The notes: generated by a model not told the origin, from the letters alone. A stretch of DNA of 64,000 nt from JBHENC01 sp051000345 (GCA_051000345.1 JBPCOJ010000038.1:37034-101033); one strand, 5' to 3'; positions 48,427 through 57,542 are shown, numbered from the stretch's first letter. Program-made: numbers and translations.

Positions 48427-48490
48427 GACAGCGGCTTGTCCCTGCCCGAGTGTTCGTTAAATAAAACACGGGCAGTGACAAGCCGCTGTC
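48427..48490. repeat. REP-like long inverted repeat after the MFS gene
   Basis: Arms 48427-48447 and about 48470-48490 pair over roughly 21-24 bp with one mismatch around a short A/T-rich loop. The left arm shares a 17-nt core with the single copy at 4431-4447. The hairpin could stop transcription or protect the 3' end of the MFS transcript, but there is no proper U-tract, so a repeat element is the simpler reading. Confidence 0.65.
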
Positions 48491-48535
48491 CCCTACTGTT
48501 ATTCCGTTCAGCTAAATCCTAAAAATTCCTTATCT

Positions 48536-48880
48536 CTAAAAACGGCTGCCCGTCTTGCGGCGTTCGTCGCTGTGTGGTTCTGTGTTAGAGGCGGCCTGTT
48601 CGAGACATTCGTGCGAGCAAAAGACGGCGGCGGCGGAACGCAGCGTGAGGGCGCGCGACGTGGGAATCCAGATGCCGCAGGTGCTGCAGCGTGACAGCTT
48701 ACCGGCGGCGGCTTGCGCGCGAGTGGCGGACGGCGCGGCAGCATTGACGTTGATATTGTTGCGCCCGTTGTCGCGCGCGATATTCAGTATGCGTCTGGCA
48801 AGCTGAATGTACGGGCGCAGTCGCATGAAAAGAAAAGCGCAGACAAAGGCGACGATGATTAAGAGGATGAATAATTTCAA
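48536..48880 (-). CDS. PP0621-like small membrane protein with a zinc-binding cysteine cluster
   Basis: 114 residues from TTG 48880, which overlaps the stop of the upstream TPR gene (TTGA). An N-terminal membrane segment ('LFILLIIVAFVCAFLFM') is followed by a linker and a 'CSTCGIWIP...FCSHECLEQA' cluster (about 67-95, CxxC and CxxxC), like the small treble-clef cluster of the PP0621 family. Function unknown. No ATG fits the frame near the membrane segment, so TTG with translational coupling is the best start. Confidence 0.72.
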   Translation of the reverse strand: MKLFILLIIVAFVCAFLFMRLRPYIQLARRILNIARDNGRNNINVNAAAPSATRAQAAAGKLSRCSTCGIWIPTSRALTLRSAAAVFCSHECLEQAASNTEPHSDERRKTGSRF

Positions 48881-49668
48881 TGTTGCTCCTCGCGCCCGTT
48901 GCGGCTCTGCTGTAATTGCGCGCGCAAATCCGGCAACGCGGGATTGTTTGCATTCATGCTTTGCAGTTCGTCCAGACGCTTCAACGCTTCCTCGCGCTGG
49001 CCTGTTTTTATCAGCGCGGCGGCAAGATTTTGTAATGCTTGCTGATGGCGCGGATCAATGGCGAGCGCGCGTTGGTATTCGATTATGGCGCGCGGCGGAT
49101 CGGAAGGCCGCCCTAAAAAGTAGGTTAGCCCCAAATCAGTGCGCGTGTTGGCGTCATTCGATTGAAGCGCAAGAGCTTTTTCGTAGTAAACGCGCGCGTC
49201 ATTGAAGCCCGACGCTTCCGGGTTTTTCTGCGCGATGTCGAACAGCACATTGCCGAGCGCAATAATCGCTTCGCGGTCTTTCGGGTTGGCGACGACGGCA
49301 CGCTTGAGAAGCCGCGCGACATCCGGCAAGAAAGCGGCAGAGGCTGTATCCTGCGTGCGTGTCTGGTAAGCGTAGAGCGCGAGTCCCAGATTTTTTTGCA
49401 AATAAAGATCAAGGGGGCGCGCATCCGCAGTCTTGATAGCGTCCTGTATTTCATCTTCGGACAGCGCACGGCCATTCGTTTCATCGATAGGCAAGCGAGA
49501 AGATGGTGCAAAGGCGTCGCCTGTTTTTTGTGTGGAGGAGCGAGCGTGTTGGAGTTCTGCGCGCAGGCTACCTTGCTGGCGGCTATTGACCGCATTGGCG
49601 AAGGCGAACCCGATGACAAAGCCCGCCAAAATGCCTGCGGCGGCGTACAGTAATTTGCTTTTACTCAC
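48877..49668 (-). CDS. Membrane-anchored TPR protein
   Basis: 263 residues from GTG 49668, chosen because it directly precedes the membrane anchor 'LLYAAAGILAGFVIGFAFAN'; the open frame upstream is Arg-rich and not protein-like. About four TPRs occupy 95-250, with 'NLGLALYAYQTRTQDTASAA', 'AIIALGNVLFDIAQKNPEAS', 'TDLGLTYFLGRPSDPPRAII' and 'ALQNLAAALIKTGQREEALK'. It resembles the CcmH/NrfG-type TPR proteins but no partner genes are present. Coupled to the PP0621-like gene downstream. Confidence 0.78.
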   Translation of the reverse strand: MSKSKLLYAAAGILAGFVIGFAFANAVNSRQQGSLRAELQHARSSTQKTGDAFAPSSRLPIDETNGRALSEDEIQDAIKTADARPLDLYLQKNLGLALYAYQTRTQDTASAAFLPDVARLLKRAVVANPKDREAIIALGNVLFDIAQKNPEASGFNDARVYYEKALALQSNDANTRTDLGLTYFLGRPSDPPRAIIEYQRALAIDPRHQQALQNLAAALIKTGQREEALKRLDELQSMNANNPALPDLRAQLQQSRNGREEQH

Positions 49669-49828
49669 TGCTCGAAAAGCATCCCCCGAAAGTATTTGAT
49701 GTCGTGCGAGTGTAGCAAAGTGAGTTGTAAAAGGCGACGCGCGCTGCCGGAATGAAGGCAACGCGCGTGGTCTGTAATTCAAGCTTACGGCGATCAGCGT
49801 ATCAGCAAAACCGCTCGGCGTTCGGGCG

Positions 49829-50104
49829 TTAATCGTCGCCGGAAGGCTTATCCGTCGGCGCATAATGTATATCGTGTGTGCGGCGGCGCGGCGCAGGGTC
49901 TGTGGCGCGGCGGCGCGGCGTGGTTTCGCGCGTGCGGCGGTCAATGCTTCCTGCCGGAAGACCGCGCCCATGCACTGCCTCTTCCAGAATGCGCGTGATT
50001 TCCTGCGAGAGCGTGCGATGCTCTGCGACGGCGCGGCGGCGTAGCGATTCCTTCAAATCGTTCGGCACATACGCGCCTATGAAAACCCCTTTACGGTTTG
50101 CCAT
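49829..50104 (-). CDS. Arc/ribbon-helix-helix-type protein
   Basis: 91 residues. The N-terminal half 'FIGAYVPNDLKESLRRRAVA' (8-27) and 'HRTLSQEITRILEEAV' form the strand-helix-helix of Arc/FitA-type DNA-binding proteins. The C-terminal half is a low-complexity Arg/Thr/Pro tail. No toxin partner is next to it, so a plain regulator is as likely as an antitoxin. It lies 87 nt downstream of the RNase P RNA gene on the same strand. Confidence 0.7.
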   Translation of the reverse strand: MANRKGVFIGAYVPNDLKESLRRRAVAEHRTLSQEITRILEEAVHGRGLPAGSIDRRTRETTPRRRATDPAPRRRTHDIHYAPTDKPSGDD

Positions 50105-50191
50105 ATTTCGATTTCAAACCCTTTCAGAATCAAAGTTCGATGTAATTTCAAAAATTCCAAAAACTTCGCTGCAAATAAAGTTGCGCGCTTT

Positions 50192-50718
50192 GCAATGCGG
50201 GCAAGTCTGTAAGCCGAATTTTGTTCCCGCGTCTTGCGGCACGGGCGACGATCATTCATCTAGCCCATTTGTCGCCAAATGGATCGAGCGACCTACCCGG
50301 AGGTCGTCGCGCGATTTTTTCAAACCGCGCGTCGGGCGGGCAGCCCTGTTTGACGCCTCCCTATTTGGTCTTGCACTGCGAGGAGTTTACCTAGCCGCGA
50401 CGTGTCGCCACTCGCGCCGGTGCGCTCTTACATTAAGCTTCGTTAATCCGAAGCCGCACCATTTCACCCATCACCTACGAACGATTTTTCATTTTTACAA
50501 ATGCGATAATCCGCAGGCTGGTCTGTTTTCTGTTGCACTTGTCGTCACTCAACAATTGAACGCCCGAAAACCACTAACGCTTTTAACGTCAATATCTTCA
50601 AAGCGCTTTCCCGTTGCGCGCCCAGCTGTTAGCTGGCTCGCTGCCCTATAGTGTTCGGACTTTCCTCTCCCGCGCTTTATTCAAACGCAGCAGCGACCGC
50701 CCGACCTACCCGCTTTGC
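50192..50718 (-). ncRNA. rnpB: RNase P RNA (bacterial type A)
   Basis: Catalytic RNA that matures tRNA 5' ends. On the minus strand the conserved 5' core 'GAGGAAAGTCCG' with 'CACTATAGGGCAG' (about 50640-50675), the central 'GTGCAACAGAAA' and the 3' core 'ACAAAATTCGGCTTACAG' are present in order. Positions 50718-50703 and 50192-50207 pair as helix P1 over about 16 bp with a few G-U pairs or mismatches, which sets the ends. At about 527 nt it is longer than most type A RNAs, with an expanded region between the 5' core and 'GTGCAACAG' and another after it. Confidence 0.95.
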
Positions 50719-50731
50719 AAAGCACTGTGAA

Positions 50732-50737
50732 GTTATA
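50732..50737 (-). promoter_or_regulatory. Extended -10 promoter element of rnpB
   Basis: TATAAC on the minus strand preceded by TGC, the extended -10 pattern; no good -35 hexamer lies 16-18 nt upstream. Transcription would start near 50725, a few bases before the P1 helix of RNase P RNA at 50718. Confidence 0.6.
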
Positions 50738-50800
50738 GCAAAAATTGTTCAACACGTACAGTACAAAAACAAAGCTAGAGTTAGTGATTTTGGATCGGGT

Positions 50801-51535
50801 TTAGCCGAAATAACGAAAACCGACGCGCAGATTATTAAGCGTCGCGGCGGAAAGCGAAGAAGCCAGCACGAGCGCCATCAAGCCGTGTGAAAGGCCGAGC
50901 GCAAAAAGGTTCGGTGCTTGCTGGTAAACATAACCCCATATTAATCCGCCCGCAAACGTCGCCAACGTAAGCCATGGATTCGGCAAATGAAGCACAGCGA
51001 AAACCGCTGCGACAATCAACACGCTCCCGATGCCGCTTTTGCCGCACACTACTTGCGCGCGGCGATTGATGAAGCCCTGCAAAACGTATTGCTGCAAGAG
51101 TCCCCAAACAGGTAGCCACAAAGACCAGCGCCACAGCAAAGCTTTATCGAAGTGCAGACTTCCCTTGAGCCAGCCGACGGCGAGAATCAAGCAAGTAGAA
51201 AGCAGCATCGGCACGGTCAGCAAGCGGCACGCGCGCCCGAAATTATCGAACCGCCAGCCGATTTCCCTAAGCGTCTCATGCCGCGCTCGATGCGACAAAA
51301 ATATGAGAGCGAGGGCAAGGCCGAGCGGCAAAAGACCCACACGAACATCCGGCGCAAACGGCATCACGATCCATGCCACAATCAAAAAAGATGAAGCGAC
51401 GGAAACAATTTCCCAAGCGGCAAGCGCACGATCATTCATCCAGCCGGAAGCCCGCGCGCTGTTCGCTGCACAGTTATCTTCAATGGACGTAACTTCGACG
51501 CTCTTCACTTGCCGCCTTCCTTTTCTTCGCGTCAT
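50801..51535 (-). CDS. CPBP (CAAX/Abi-type) intramembrane protease-like protein
   Basis: 244 residues, about seven membrane segments. The second motif 'FAVLHLPNPWLTLATFAGGL' (His) and third 'GLSHGLMAL' (His) of the CPBP family are present. The first motif, usually EExxxR, reads 'QQYVLQGFINRR' (about 145-156): both Glu are Gln, while the Arg is kept. This QQ form may lack protease activity or use another residue. Start ATG 51535 overlaps the stop of the upstream gene by 4 nt. Confidence 0.82.
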   Translation of the reverse strand: MTRRKGRRQVKSVEVTSIEDNCAANSARASGWMNDRALAAWEIVSVASSFLIVAWIVMPFAPDVRVGLLPLGLALALIFLSHRARHETLREIGWRFDNFGRACRLLTVPMLLSTCLILAVGWLKGSLHFDKALLWRWSLWLPVWGLLQQYVLQGFINRRAQVVCGKSGIGSVLIVAAVFAVLHLPNPWLTLATFAGGLIWGYVYQQAPNLFALGLSHGLMALVLASSLSAATLNNLRVGFRYFG

Positions 51536-51975
51536 CGAACAGCATTAGCAGTTTTGCTGCTTTCGCCGACAGTAAAGCGCACGGGCTTGCCGATTAACTG
51601 CAAAACTCTTCGCGCCCCGCCGCTGCTTTCGCGCACAGCGTAAACCTCTGCAACATGCTCGCCAACATTGAGCGGCGGGATGTCGAATTGAAAATAATGC
51701 GAAGCATCAGGCGCATGATTTTGTTCAGACGCAACAAGGCGCTGAACATTTGCGAGGCCGTCTTTAATGAAACGATCATCCACATAAAGCTGTACTTCAA
51801 CGAAAGCGGACAGCGCGTATGTGTTGATGACCTGACCAACTATGCGGCCTTCGCTTCTCTCGCTCCAGCCGCGCAGTTTCGTATGAAAGGCCGTCACGTA
51901 AAATCCTAAGACGAGCGCCGCGACAAACAACGCTTCGAGAATCACTTTGCCGATCAAAAAATTTACAAGGCGCAT
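51532..51975 (-). CDS. Hypothetical membrane-anchored protein
   Basis: Not recognised. 147 residues with one N-terminal membrane segment ('VILEALFVAALVLGFYVTAF', about 10-29), then a beta-rich exported domain: 'GRIVGQVINTYALSAFVEVQ', 'LYVDDRFIKDGLAN', 'FDIPPLNVGEHVAEVYAVRE'. The pattern is that of an Ig/carbohydrate-binding-like beta sandwich. It overlaps the CPBP protease-like gene by 4 nt, so the two are probably made together. Confidence 0.65.
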   Translation of the reverse strand: MRLVNFLIGKVILEALFVAALVLGFYVTAFHTKLRGWSERSEGRIVGQVINTYALSAFVEVQLYVDDRFIKDGLANVQRLVASEQNHAPDASHYFQFDIPPLNVGEHVAEVYAVRESSGGARRVLQLIGKPVRFTVGESSKTANAVR

Positions 51976-52078
51976 TCGCTTATTAACCGTAAGGCAATCA
52001 AAAACCCGATTTGTAATACGGAAAAGGCGGCGCTAAAGAGTGCCGCCCTTTCCGTATTACTGACGCTCGCAGAAATCG

Positions 52079-54655
52079 TTACTGCGCCACGTACCCGTTG
52101 CCGTTGCTGTCTTTATAGATGAGCGAATGCGACGTGGTGAGATTAGTATTCGCAGACAAGTTCGGGCGCAGTCGAACCGCGATACGCAGCACGCTTGTGT
52201 CGCCGGGCGCGAGTTCCGCGACGCGCCATTGAAAGCCGTGCGCGGAACCGGGCGCATCCTGCGGATTCAAACCCGGCTCGGAACCGGCGAACTGCAAAGC
52301 ATCCGGCAGTGTTTCAGTGACGACGAGATTTTTCGCCAGACCGCTGCCTTCATTGACCAGCACCAAGCGATAATAAATCGCATCGCCCGGCGCGGAAGCT
52401 TCCGAGACTTGTTCTGTGCGGACGCGCACGCGCGGCGTCGCAACTGCCAGCACGGTATTGGCTTCGCTTGCGACCCGATTGCTCGTCAGCGAACGCACGA
52501 CGATGTTATAGGAATATTGCTGTCGATCCGGCGCGCTGGCGGGAATCTGCACGCGCAGCAACAAAGGATATTCTCCGTCCTGCGGCGCAACGCCTGTCGC
52601 CTGTGTGATGGCAGGTTCATTGTCCTGATGCTTGCCGTCGCCGTTCGAGTCTGCGTAGATCGTCGCGGGCGGCGCGCCGGGCGCAGATAATTTCAAGTCA
52701 TACGAATCAATGCTATTGCCGGGATTGCGCACGACAAAAGGGATGTACATGGTATCGCCCGGCGTCGCCGTCAATCCGACGGATACAGAATCGACGCGCG
52801 CGCGCGGCACTTTGCCGATGGCGATGCTAGGGCTATCGAAGTTCGAGCCGACGGGCAAAGACTGCGTGCTGACAGTGCCGCGCCCGAGTGAATTAGATGC
52901 CGCAAGCGCTTCCGGCATCGCGCGCAAGGTTATGTTTATATCGCGCGACTCATGCGATTTGAGATCGCCGAGCAGCCAGATAGCTGTCCGCGAAGGCGAA
53001 TCGTAGGCAGTCGGCGCAGGGCTGGCGTTGACGAGTTCAAAGTCCGGATCGAAGACGAAATTCGTGCGCGTCAGTTTGGCGGGAGAACTGCCGGAGTTGC
53101 GCACCGTGATCGTTTGCATAAAAGTTTCGCCGGGCTGCACGGACGCCTGCGAAACATTTGAAGCGGCGGCGAGCGCGGCGGCAATGACATTGATCGAGCC
53201 GTCCGAGATGCGCGCTATCTGGCTGTTGGACTGCGATGCGGCGCGCACGATAAAGCGTCTTTGCTGGCCGTCGGCGGCGGTGAGCGGCACGCGCAGATTG
53301 AGCGTTACTTCCGTCGAAGCACCGCGCGCGAGTTGCGGCGTGACGAGTATCGGAAGCCCCGTGTCCGTCGCCGCGCTCGGGTTGCCGCCCTGCAAGAGGC
53401 TGAACGTGGGTTGATATTCGGCGGGCAAATCCGTTTCCAATCTGAATTGGTCTTCCTTGTTGCCCGTGTTCGTGATCGTCAAAGGCAAATGCACGACTTG
53501 CCCCGGAGACGCGGCCTCTGTTGCGCGGCGCAGCGCCAGCGCAAGCGCCGGTACTTGCTTGACAATCAAGCTCAGGCCGCCGCTTTGTGGCGGAGCGCCC
53601 GGCTCGACGGGAATCGCGGCGGAAGCGGCAGTATTGCTTGCGGCTGTGGTGAGCGTGTTTGCCGTCGGAGAAGCGGCGCGCGGCGAATTATTAACGGCTA
53701 TTTGATTTCCGGCAACGGGCGCGTTGGATGACGCCGTGCGATTACCGGAATTATTCGCGGCGGCTTGCGTCGGTCTTTGATTGCGAGCCGTGCGCGGCGA
53801 CTGGCGCGCCATTCTATCGCGGCGTGATACGACATTCGGCGTTGCTGCGGCGGTGCGCGCGGTAGTCGAAGAAGCTGAAGCGTCCGGCACAGTAGCAATC
53901 AATTGTGCCTGTTGCTGCTGCGGCGGCGCTGGTTTTGTCGTCGCGGTATTTGTATTTTTCGCGGCAACATTATTACTCGGCGCGTTATTGTTCAGCACGG
54001 GCACAGGGATCGGGTTTCGTTGCGCAGTCGTCGCGTTGTTCGTAGGCTGCGCGGCGGGCGGGCGGGCGGCAACGGGCGCTGGCGAAGTCGTGTTCCTTAT
54101 TTCAGAGTTTTTAGCAATACCCGTAGTTGAAGAGGAGGAAGCAATGCCGCCGTTCAATTGCGAGTTCGGAGTGGCGGCGGGCGTTTTGCCGGAGCGCGCC
54201 AGATCACGACGTGCCTTTTGAAGTTCGGTTTCGTAAATGTCCGCAAACGGAGTGTCTCTGATGGTGCGCAGGCGCTGGCCGATTTGCTCTGCTTCCGGCA
54301 ATCGCCCTAGTTCCATAAAGGAGCGCCCGAGCCAGAGCAGCGTCAAATCGGCGATGCTGCTTTGCGGATAAGCCTTCAGAAAATCCTGCAGCACACCGGC
54401 GGCCTGCTCATAACGCCCTTGCGTGTAAAGGCTCTGCGCTTTATTGAATAAAGTTTGCTCGGCTTCGGGCGGCGCGTCTCCATCCTGCTGCTGCCGATTG
54501 GCGTTGTTGACGGTAGCGGCGTTAGCGCTCACGAACGGCACGCACGGCGCGAGCAATAACGCTGCCGCGAGGATAATCGCACCGATGAAATTAAGATTAT
54601 TCAATTCAATCAAGCTCCCGCAAGAAGGTACTTTTGTTGTCATAAAGTGAATCAT
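52079..54655 (-). CDS. Large exported protein with TPRs, low-complexity linker and DUF11-like repeats
   Basis: 858 residues. Signal sequence around 'FIGAIILAAALLLAPCVPFV' (24-43); TPR/YbgF-like helices at about 65-150 ('QTLFNKAQSLYTQGRYEQAA'); a long Ala/Asn/Thr/Pro-rich linker (about 160-345); then four to five Ig-like domains, the last of DUF11/conserved-repeat type ('ASAPGDAIYYRLVLVNEGSG', 'LPDALQFAGSEPG'). 'GDGKHQDNEPAI' and 'KDSNGNGYVAQ' resemble calcium loops. ATG 54655 or 54643 can be the start. Likely a cell-envelope or surface protein. A branched inverted-repeat structure lies 45 nt upstream. Confidence 0.8.
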   Translation of the reverse strand: MIHFMTTKVPSCGSLIELNNLNFIGAIILAAALLLAPCVPFVSANAATVNNANRQQQDGDAPPEAEQTLFNKAQSLYTQGRYEQAAGVLQDFLKAYPQSSIADLTLLWLGRSFMELGRLPEAEQIGQRLRTIRDTPFADIYETELQKARRDLARSGKTPAATPNSQLNGGIASSSSTTGIAKNSEIRNTTSPAPVAARPPAAQPTNNATTAQRNPIPVPVLNNNAPSNNVAAKNTNTATTKPAPPQQQQAQLIATVPDASASSTTARTAAATPNVVSRRDRMARQSPRTARNQRPTQAAANNSGNRTASSNAPVAGNQIAVNNSPRAASPTANTLTTAASNTAASAAIPVEPGAPPQSGGLSLIVKQVPALALALRRATEAASPGQVVHLPLTITNTGNKEDQFRLETDLPAEYQPTFSLLQGGNPSAATDTGLPILVTPQLARGASTEVTLNLRVPLTAADGQQRRFIVRAASQSNSQIARISDGSINVIAAALAAASNVSQASVQPGETFMQTITVRNSGSSPAKLTRTNFVFDPDFELVNASPAPTAYDSPSRTAIWLLGDLKSHESRDINITLRAMPEALAASNSLGRGTVSTQSLPVGSNFDSPSIAIGKVPRARVDSVSVGLTATPGDTMYIPFVVRNPGNSIDSYDLKLSAPGAPPATIYADSNGDGKHQDNEPAITQATGVAPQDGEYPLLLRVQIPASAPDRQQYSYNIVVRSLTSNRVASEANTVLAVATPRVRVRTEQVSEASAPGDAIYYRLVLVNEGSGLAKNLVVTETLPDALQFAGSEPGLNPQDAPGSAHGFQWRVAELAPGDTSVLRIAVRLRPNLSANTNLTTSHSLIYKDSNGNGYVAQ

Positions 54656-54699
54656 TTACGAGTGAATTATTTGTGGCTCCCGGCGAATGCAAAATGTCA

Positions 54700-54765
54700 T
54701 CCGCCGACAAACGAAAGCGTCCCCTTCAGGACGCGCGGTATCATACCTCTTCGCTTACCGGCGGA
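54700..54765 (-). ncRNA. Candidate structured RNA leader of the 858-residue exported protein gene
   Basis: A 66-nt segment folds as a multibranched structure: outer stem 54700-54706 with 54759-54765 (7 bp, perfect), inner helix around 54712-54715 with 54750-54753, hairpin 54717-54722 with 54729-54734 (6 bp, 6-nt loop), and small hairpin 54737-54740 with 54744-54747. On the minus strand it would lie in the 5' leader, 45 nt before the ATG. I do not recognise a known riboswitch class; a DNA-level element is the alternative, since the fold works on either strand. Confidence 0.4.
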
Positions 54766-54769
54766 CAAG

Positions 54770-55244
54770 ATGTTAAGCGCAACGACGAACAAAAATAGAA
54801 AGTGGAATCAGCCACGCTTTTTCAGTTGCCTTGCAAAAAAAACTTGTGCTAAATTCTCGCTTGACCCGGATTCTTCAACCAGCCAAAGGCTTGGTCAATT
54901 ATTCTGCCAACTCAAATTTGAATCGCTGAAGCCAAGCGCTCCGGCTTTTCCTTCAACCATACGGATTTCAAAGGGATCAATGTGGTGCAGTCCCTCGCTG
55001 TCATAACACCACCTCTGCCGCAGAGCACCAATAATGCTCTTTCGGTGCGAAGTGTGTTTGAGCCGCGAGAAGGCTTTTACCCTTCAGGATTGCATATCGA
55101 ACCGAATACATAGGTGTGGCGGCACGGTTCATCAAGGCAGATCAGTTGCGCACTTTTACCTCTTTTGGCATCGGTCTTTGGGAATACACCTTGTTAGCCG
55201 AGGACAGGTGCCATGTTTAATGTAGTTGATTAAGGAGTCAGGTG
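54770..55244. other. Intergenic region between two divergent exported-protein genes
   Basis: About 475 nt without a convincing gene. A TTGACC/GGTCAA inverted pair (about 54862-54897) and several short hairpin-like stretches are present, and a long leader for the plus-strand gene is likely, but no promoter with good -35 and -10 boxes and no known RNA family was recognised. The only clear signal is the AGGAG site at 55233-55237 before the next start. Confidence 0.4.
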
Positions 55245-57470
55245 ATGAGGATTTGTATGATCGGTAGTGGAAGAGTCGAGCAGTTCGGCTTTCGTGTTTA
55301 TTTGACTTTGACACTCCTGCTCGGTTTGTGCGGATTTCTGATAACCTTTCAAGCACAAACGAGCGCATCGACCACCCGGAGCAGAGCCAACCGCTTGAAA
55401 ATCAACCACGATAACGAACGCTCTTTTCTACCAAGCGCAGTTGCCTCCAATGGCAGAATCGCATTCACGAGGCGACGAGATCAAGACAACGCCGACGTTT
55501 ACACGATGAATGCCGATGGCGGCAATCAAGTGAATCTGACGAATAATGCATCGGGCAATTCCGGCCCGGCGTGGTCGCCCGACGGCACTAAAATAGCCTT
55601 TATCAGCACGCGCGGACAATTCTATCGCTCCGGCGAAATTTATGTGATGAACGCTGACGGCAGCAACCTCACGCAACTGACGCATTTTGGCGATGCCACC
55701 GATACCAGCATTCTCGGCCCGGCGTGGTCGCCCGACGGTACTAAGCTCGTTTTTATCAACATCTCTTATATCAACTCCGCTGGCAACATACTCTCTCAAG
55801 TTATTCTGATGAACGCCGACGGCAGCGGTCAGGAGAAGCTTATTTACATCTTTCGCGGACGCCCTATAACTCATGCTCCGGCGTGGTCGCCCGACGGGAC
55901 ACGCATCGCCTTTGCGTCAAGCGGCATTAATACCAGAGATATTCCCTTCACCGTCGAATCATTCATCTACATCATAAACGCCGATGGCAGCGGCACAACA
56001 AAAGTCGCCGATGCCAGCGGCTCGAATGGTAGATACAGTCCTCTGATAAACGGTAGCCCGGCATGGTCGCCCGACGGCACTAAGCTCGCCTTCGTTAATA
56101 ACAAGGACGGTAATCCAGAGATTTACGTGATGGGCGGTGACGGCAGCAATAAAAGGAGGCTGACAAACAATACGGCTGAAGACGGCTTCCCGACATGGTC
56201 GCCCGATGGCAACACAATCGCTTTTACGAGCAACCGTGACGGCGCTCTACAGATTTACGCGATGAACGCTGACGGCAGCAATCAAGCGCGCATTACCAAC
56301 AACACCGCCGATAGCTTTGATCCTAACTGGCAACATCTCGGAACTACCGGAACGCTGCCGCCTGCAAGCGCAACAATTCAGTTCAGCGCTCCGAGCTATC
56401 GTATCCCGGAAAATAATGTCGGCGGAGACACGATCACCGTTACTCGTCTCGGCGATCTCACCAAAGAAGTAAGCGTGGATTACGCGACAGCCGACGGCAC
56501 GGCGTCACAGCGCTCCAATTACACTACGGTTTCCGGCACGCTCTCGTTTGCCGCCGGAGAAGCCAGTAAAACCATCACCGTTCCCGTCATAGATAATGCC
56601 TATGTCGAAGGCGACAAGACCGTGCTGCTTACCTTGACTAACCCGAAGAACGCAGCGCTCGGCGGCGCGGGCGCGGTGGCATTGACGATCACTGACAATG
56701 ATACTGCGCCGCCATCAAGCAACCCGATTGACGATGCCAAGTTCTTCGTGCGAATGCAGTACCTAGACTTCCTCAACCGCGAGCCGGATCAGGGCGGCTA
56801 TAACTACTGGGCAGCCCAGATTCTTTATGGATGCACGGCAACCGACCAGAAGTGCATTAACGCTCAACGCGTCGCTGTCTCTGCCGCATTCTTTATCGAG
56901 CAGGAGTTTCAGGACACGGGCAGCTTCGTTTATCGCTTCTACAAAGGCAGCGTAGGTCGTCAGCCAAAGTACGCGGAGTTTGTTTCGGACAGAAGCCGTG
57001 TCATTGGCGGCGCAAGCCTCGAAACGAGCAAACAGGCATTTGCCGAAGATTGGACACAGCGAACAGAATTTCTACAGAAGTATCCGGCGACACTCGCGCC
57101 GAATGAGTTCGTGGATGCCTTGCTTCAGACGTTGAAGCAGACGAGCGGCGTTGACCTGACAGGCCAGCGGCAGACCTATATCGATCAGTTGCAGGCAGCG
57201 GGCGGCACGCGCGGGCAGGTCATCAGAAGCGTCGTAGAGAACAAGGCGTTCCAGAATGCAGAATACAATCGCGCCTTTGTGCTGATGCAGTATTTTGGTT
57301 ATTTGAAGAGAGACCCGGACGAGGGCGGCTACTTGTTCTGGCTGGATGTCTTGAATAATAAAGTGCCGGGTAACTTCAGAAGCATGGTGTGCGCATTCAT
57401 CACGTCGGCGGAGTATCAGGATAGATTCAGTTCGATCCGCACCAGAAACGATCAGCAGTGCGCTCCGTGA
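55245..57470 (+). CDS. Secreted PD40 beta-propeller / Calx-beta / DUF4214 protein
   Basis: 741 residues from ATG 55245 (AGGAG 7 nt upstream). Signal peptide to about 45. Residues 60-365 hold six to seven TolB-like PD40 repeats, each with 'WSPDGTKIAF'-type and 'YVMNADGSN'-type strands. A Calx-beta domain follows (about 378-485: 'GDTITVTRLGD', 'VDYATADGTASQRSNYTTVS', 'TVPVIDNAYVEGDKTV'). Two DUF4214 domains end the protein (about 495-740: 'YLDFLNREPDQGGYNYW', 'YFGYLKRDPDEGGYLFW'). Such architectures occur in surface or extracellular proteins of Blastocatellia-like bacteria; ligand unknown. Confidence 0.88.
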   Translation: MRICMIGSGRVEQFGFRVYLTLTLLLGLCGFLITFQAQTSASTTRSRANRLKINHDNERSFLPSAVASNGRIAFTRRRDQDNADVYTMNADGGNQVNLTNNASGNSGPAWSPDGTKIAFISTRGQFYRSGEIYVMNADGSNLTQLTHFGDATDTSILGPAWSPDGTKLVFINISYINSAGNILSQVILMNADGSGQEKLIYIFRGRPITHAPAWSPDGTRIAFASSGINTRDIPFTVESFIYIINADGSGTTKVADASGSNGRYSPLINGSPAWSPDGTKLAFVNNKDGNPEIYVMGGDGSNKRRLTNNTAEDGFPTWSPDGNTIAFTSNRDGALQIYAMNADGSNQARITNNTADSFDPNWQHLGTTGTLPPASATIQFSAPSYRIPENNVGGDTITVTRLGDLTKEVSVDYATADGTASQRSNYTTVSGTLSFAAGEASKTITVPVIDNAYVEGDKTVLLTLTNPKNAALGGAGAVALTITDNDTAPPSSNPIDDAKFFVRMQYLDFLNREPDQGGYNYWAAQILYGCTATDQKCINAQRVAVSAAFFIEQEFQDTGSFVYRFYKGSVGRQPKYAEFVSDRSRVIGGASLETSKQAFAEDWTQRTEFLQKYPATLAPNEFVDALLQTLKQTSGVDLTGQRQTYIDQLQAAGGTRGQVIRSVVENKAFQNAEYNRAFVLMQYFGYLKRDPDEGGYLFWLDVLNNKVPGNFRSMVCAFITSAEYQDRFSSIRTRNDQQCAP

Positions 57471-57542
57471 GTTGCGATGAGCCTCAATTGCAAAACATAA
57501 TGACTTCCGCCTCACTTTCGCCTTTCAGCTTGCTGCCTTCGT

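Noticed and set aside
48427..48490. Intrinsic terminator of the MFS gene
   Set aside because: Strong hairpin but no U-tract directly after it, and the same sequence recurs elsewhere as a repeat.
49878..50651. 257-codon open frame on the plus strand
   Set aside because: Runs antisense to the ribbon-helix-helix gene and through RNase P RNA.
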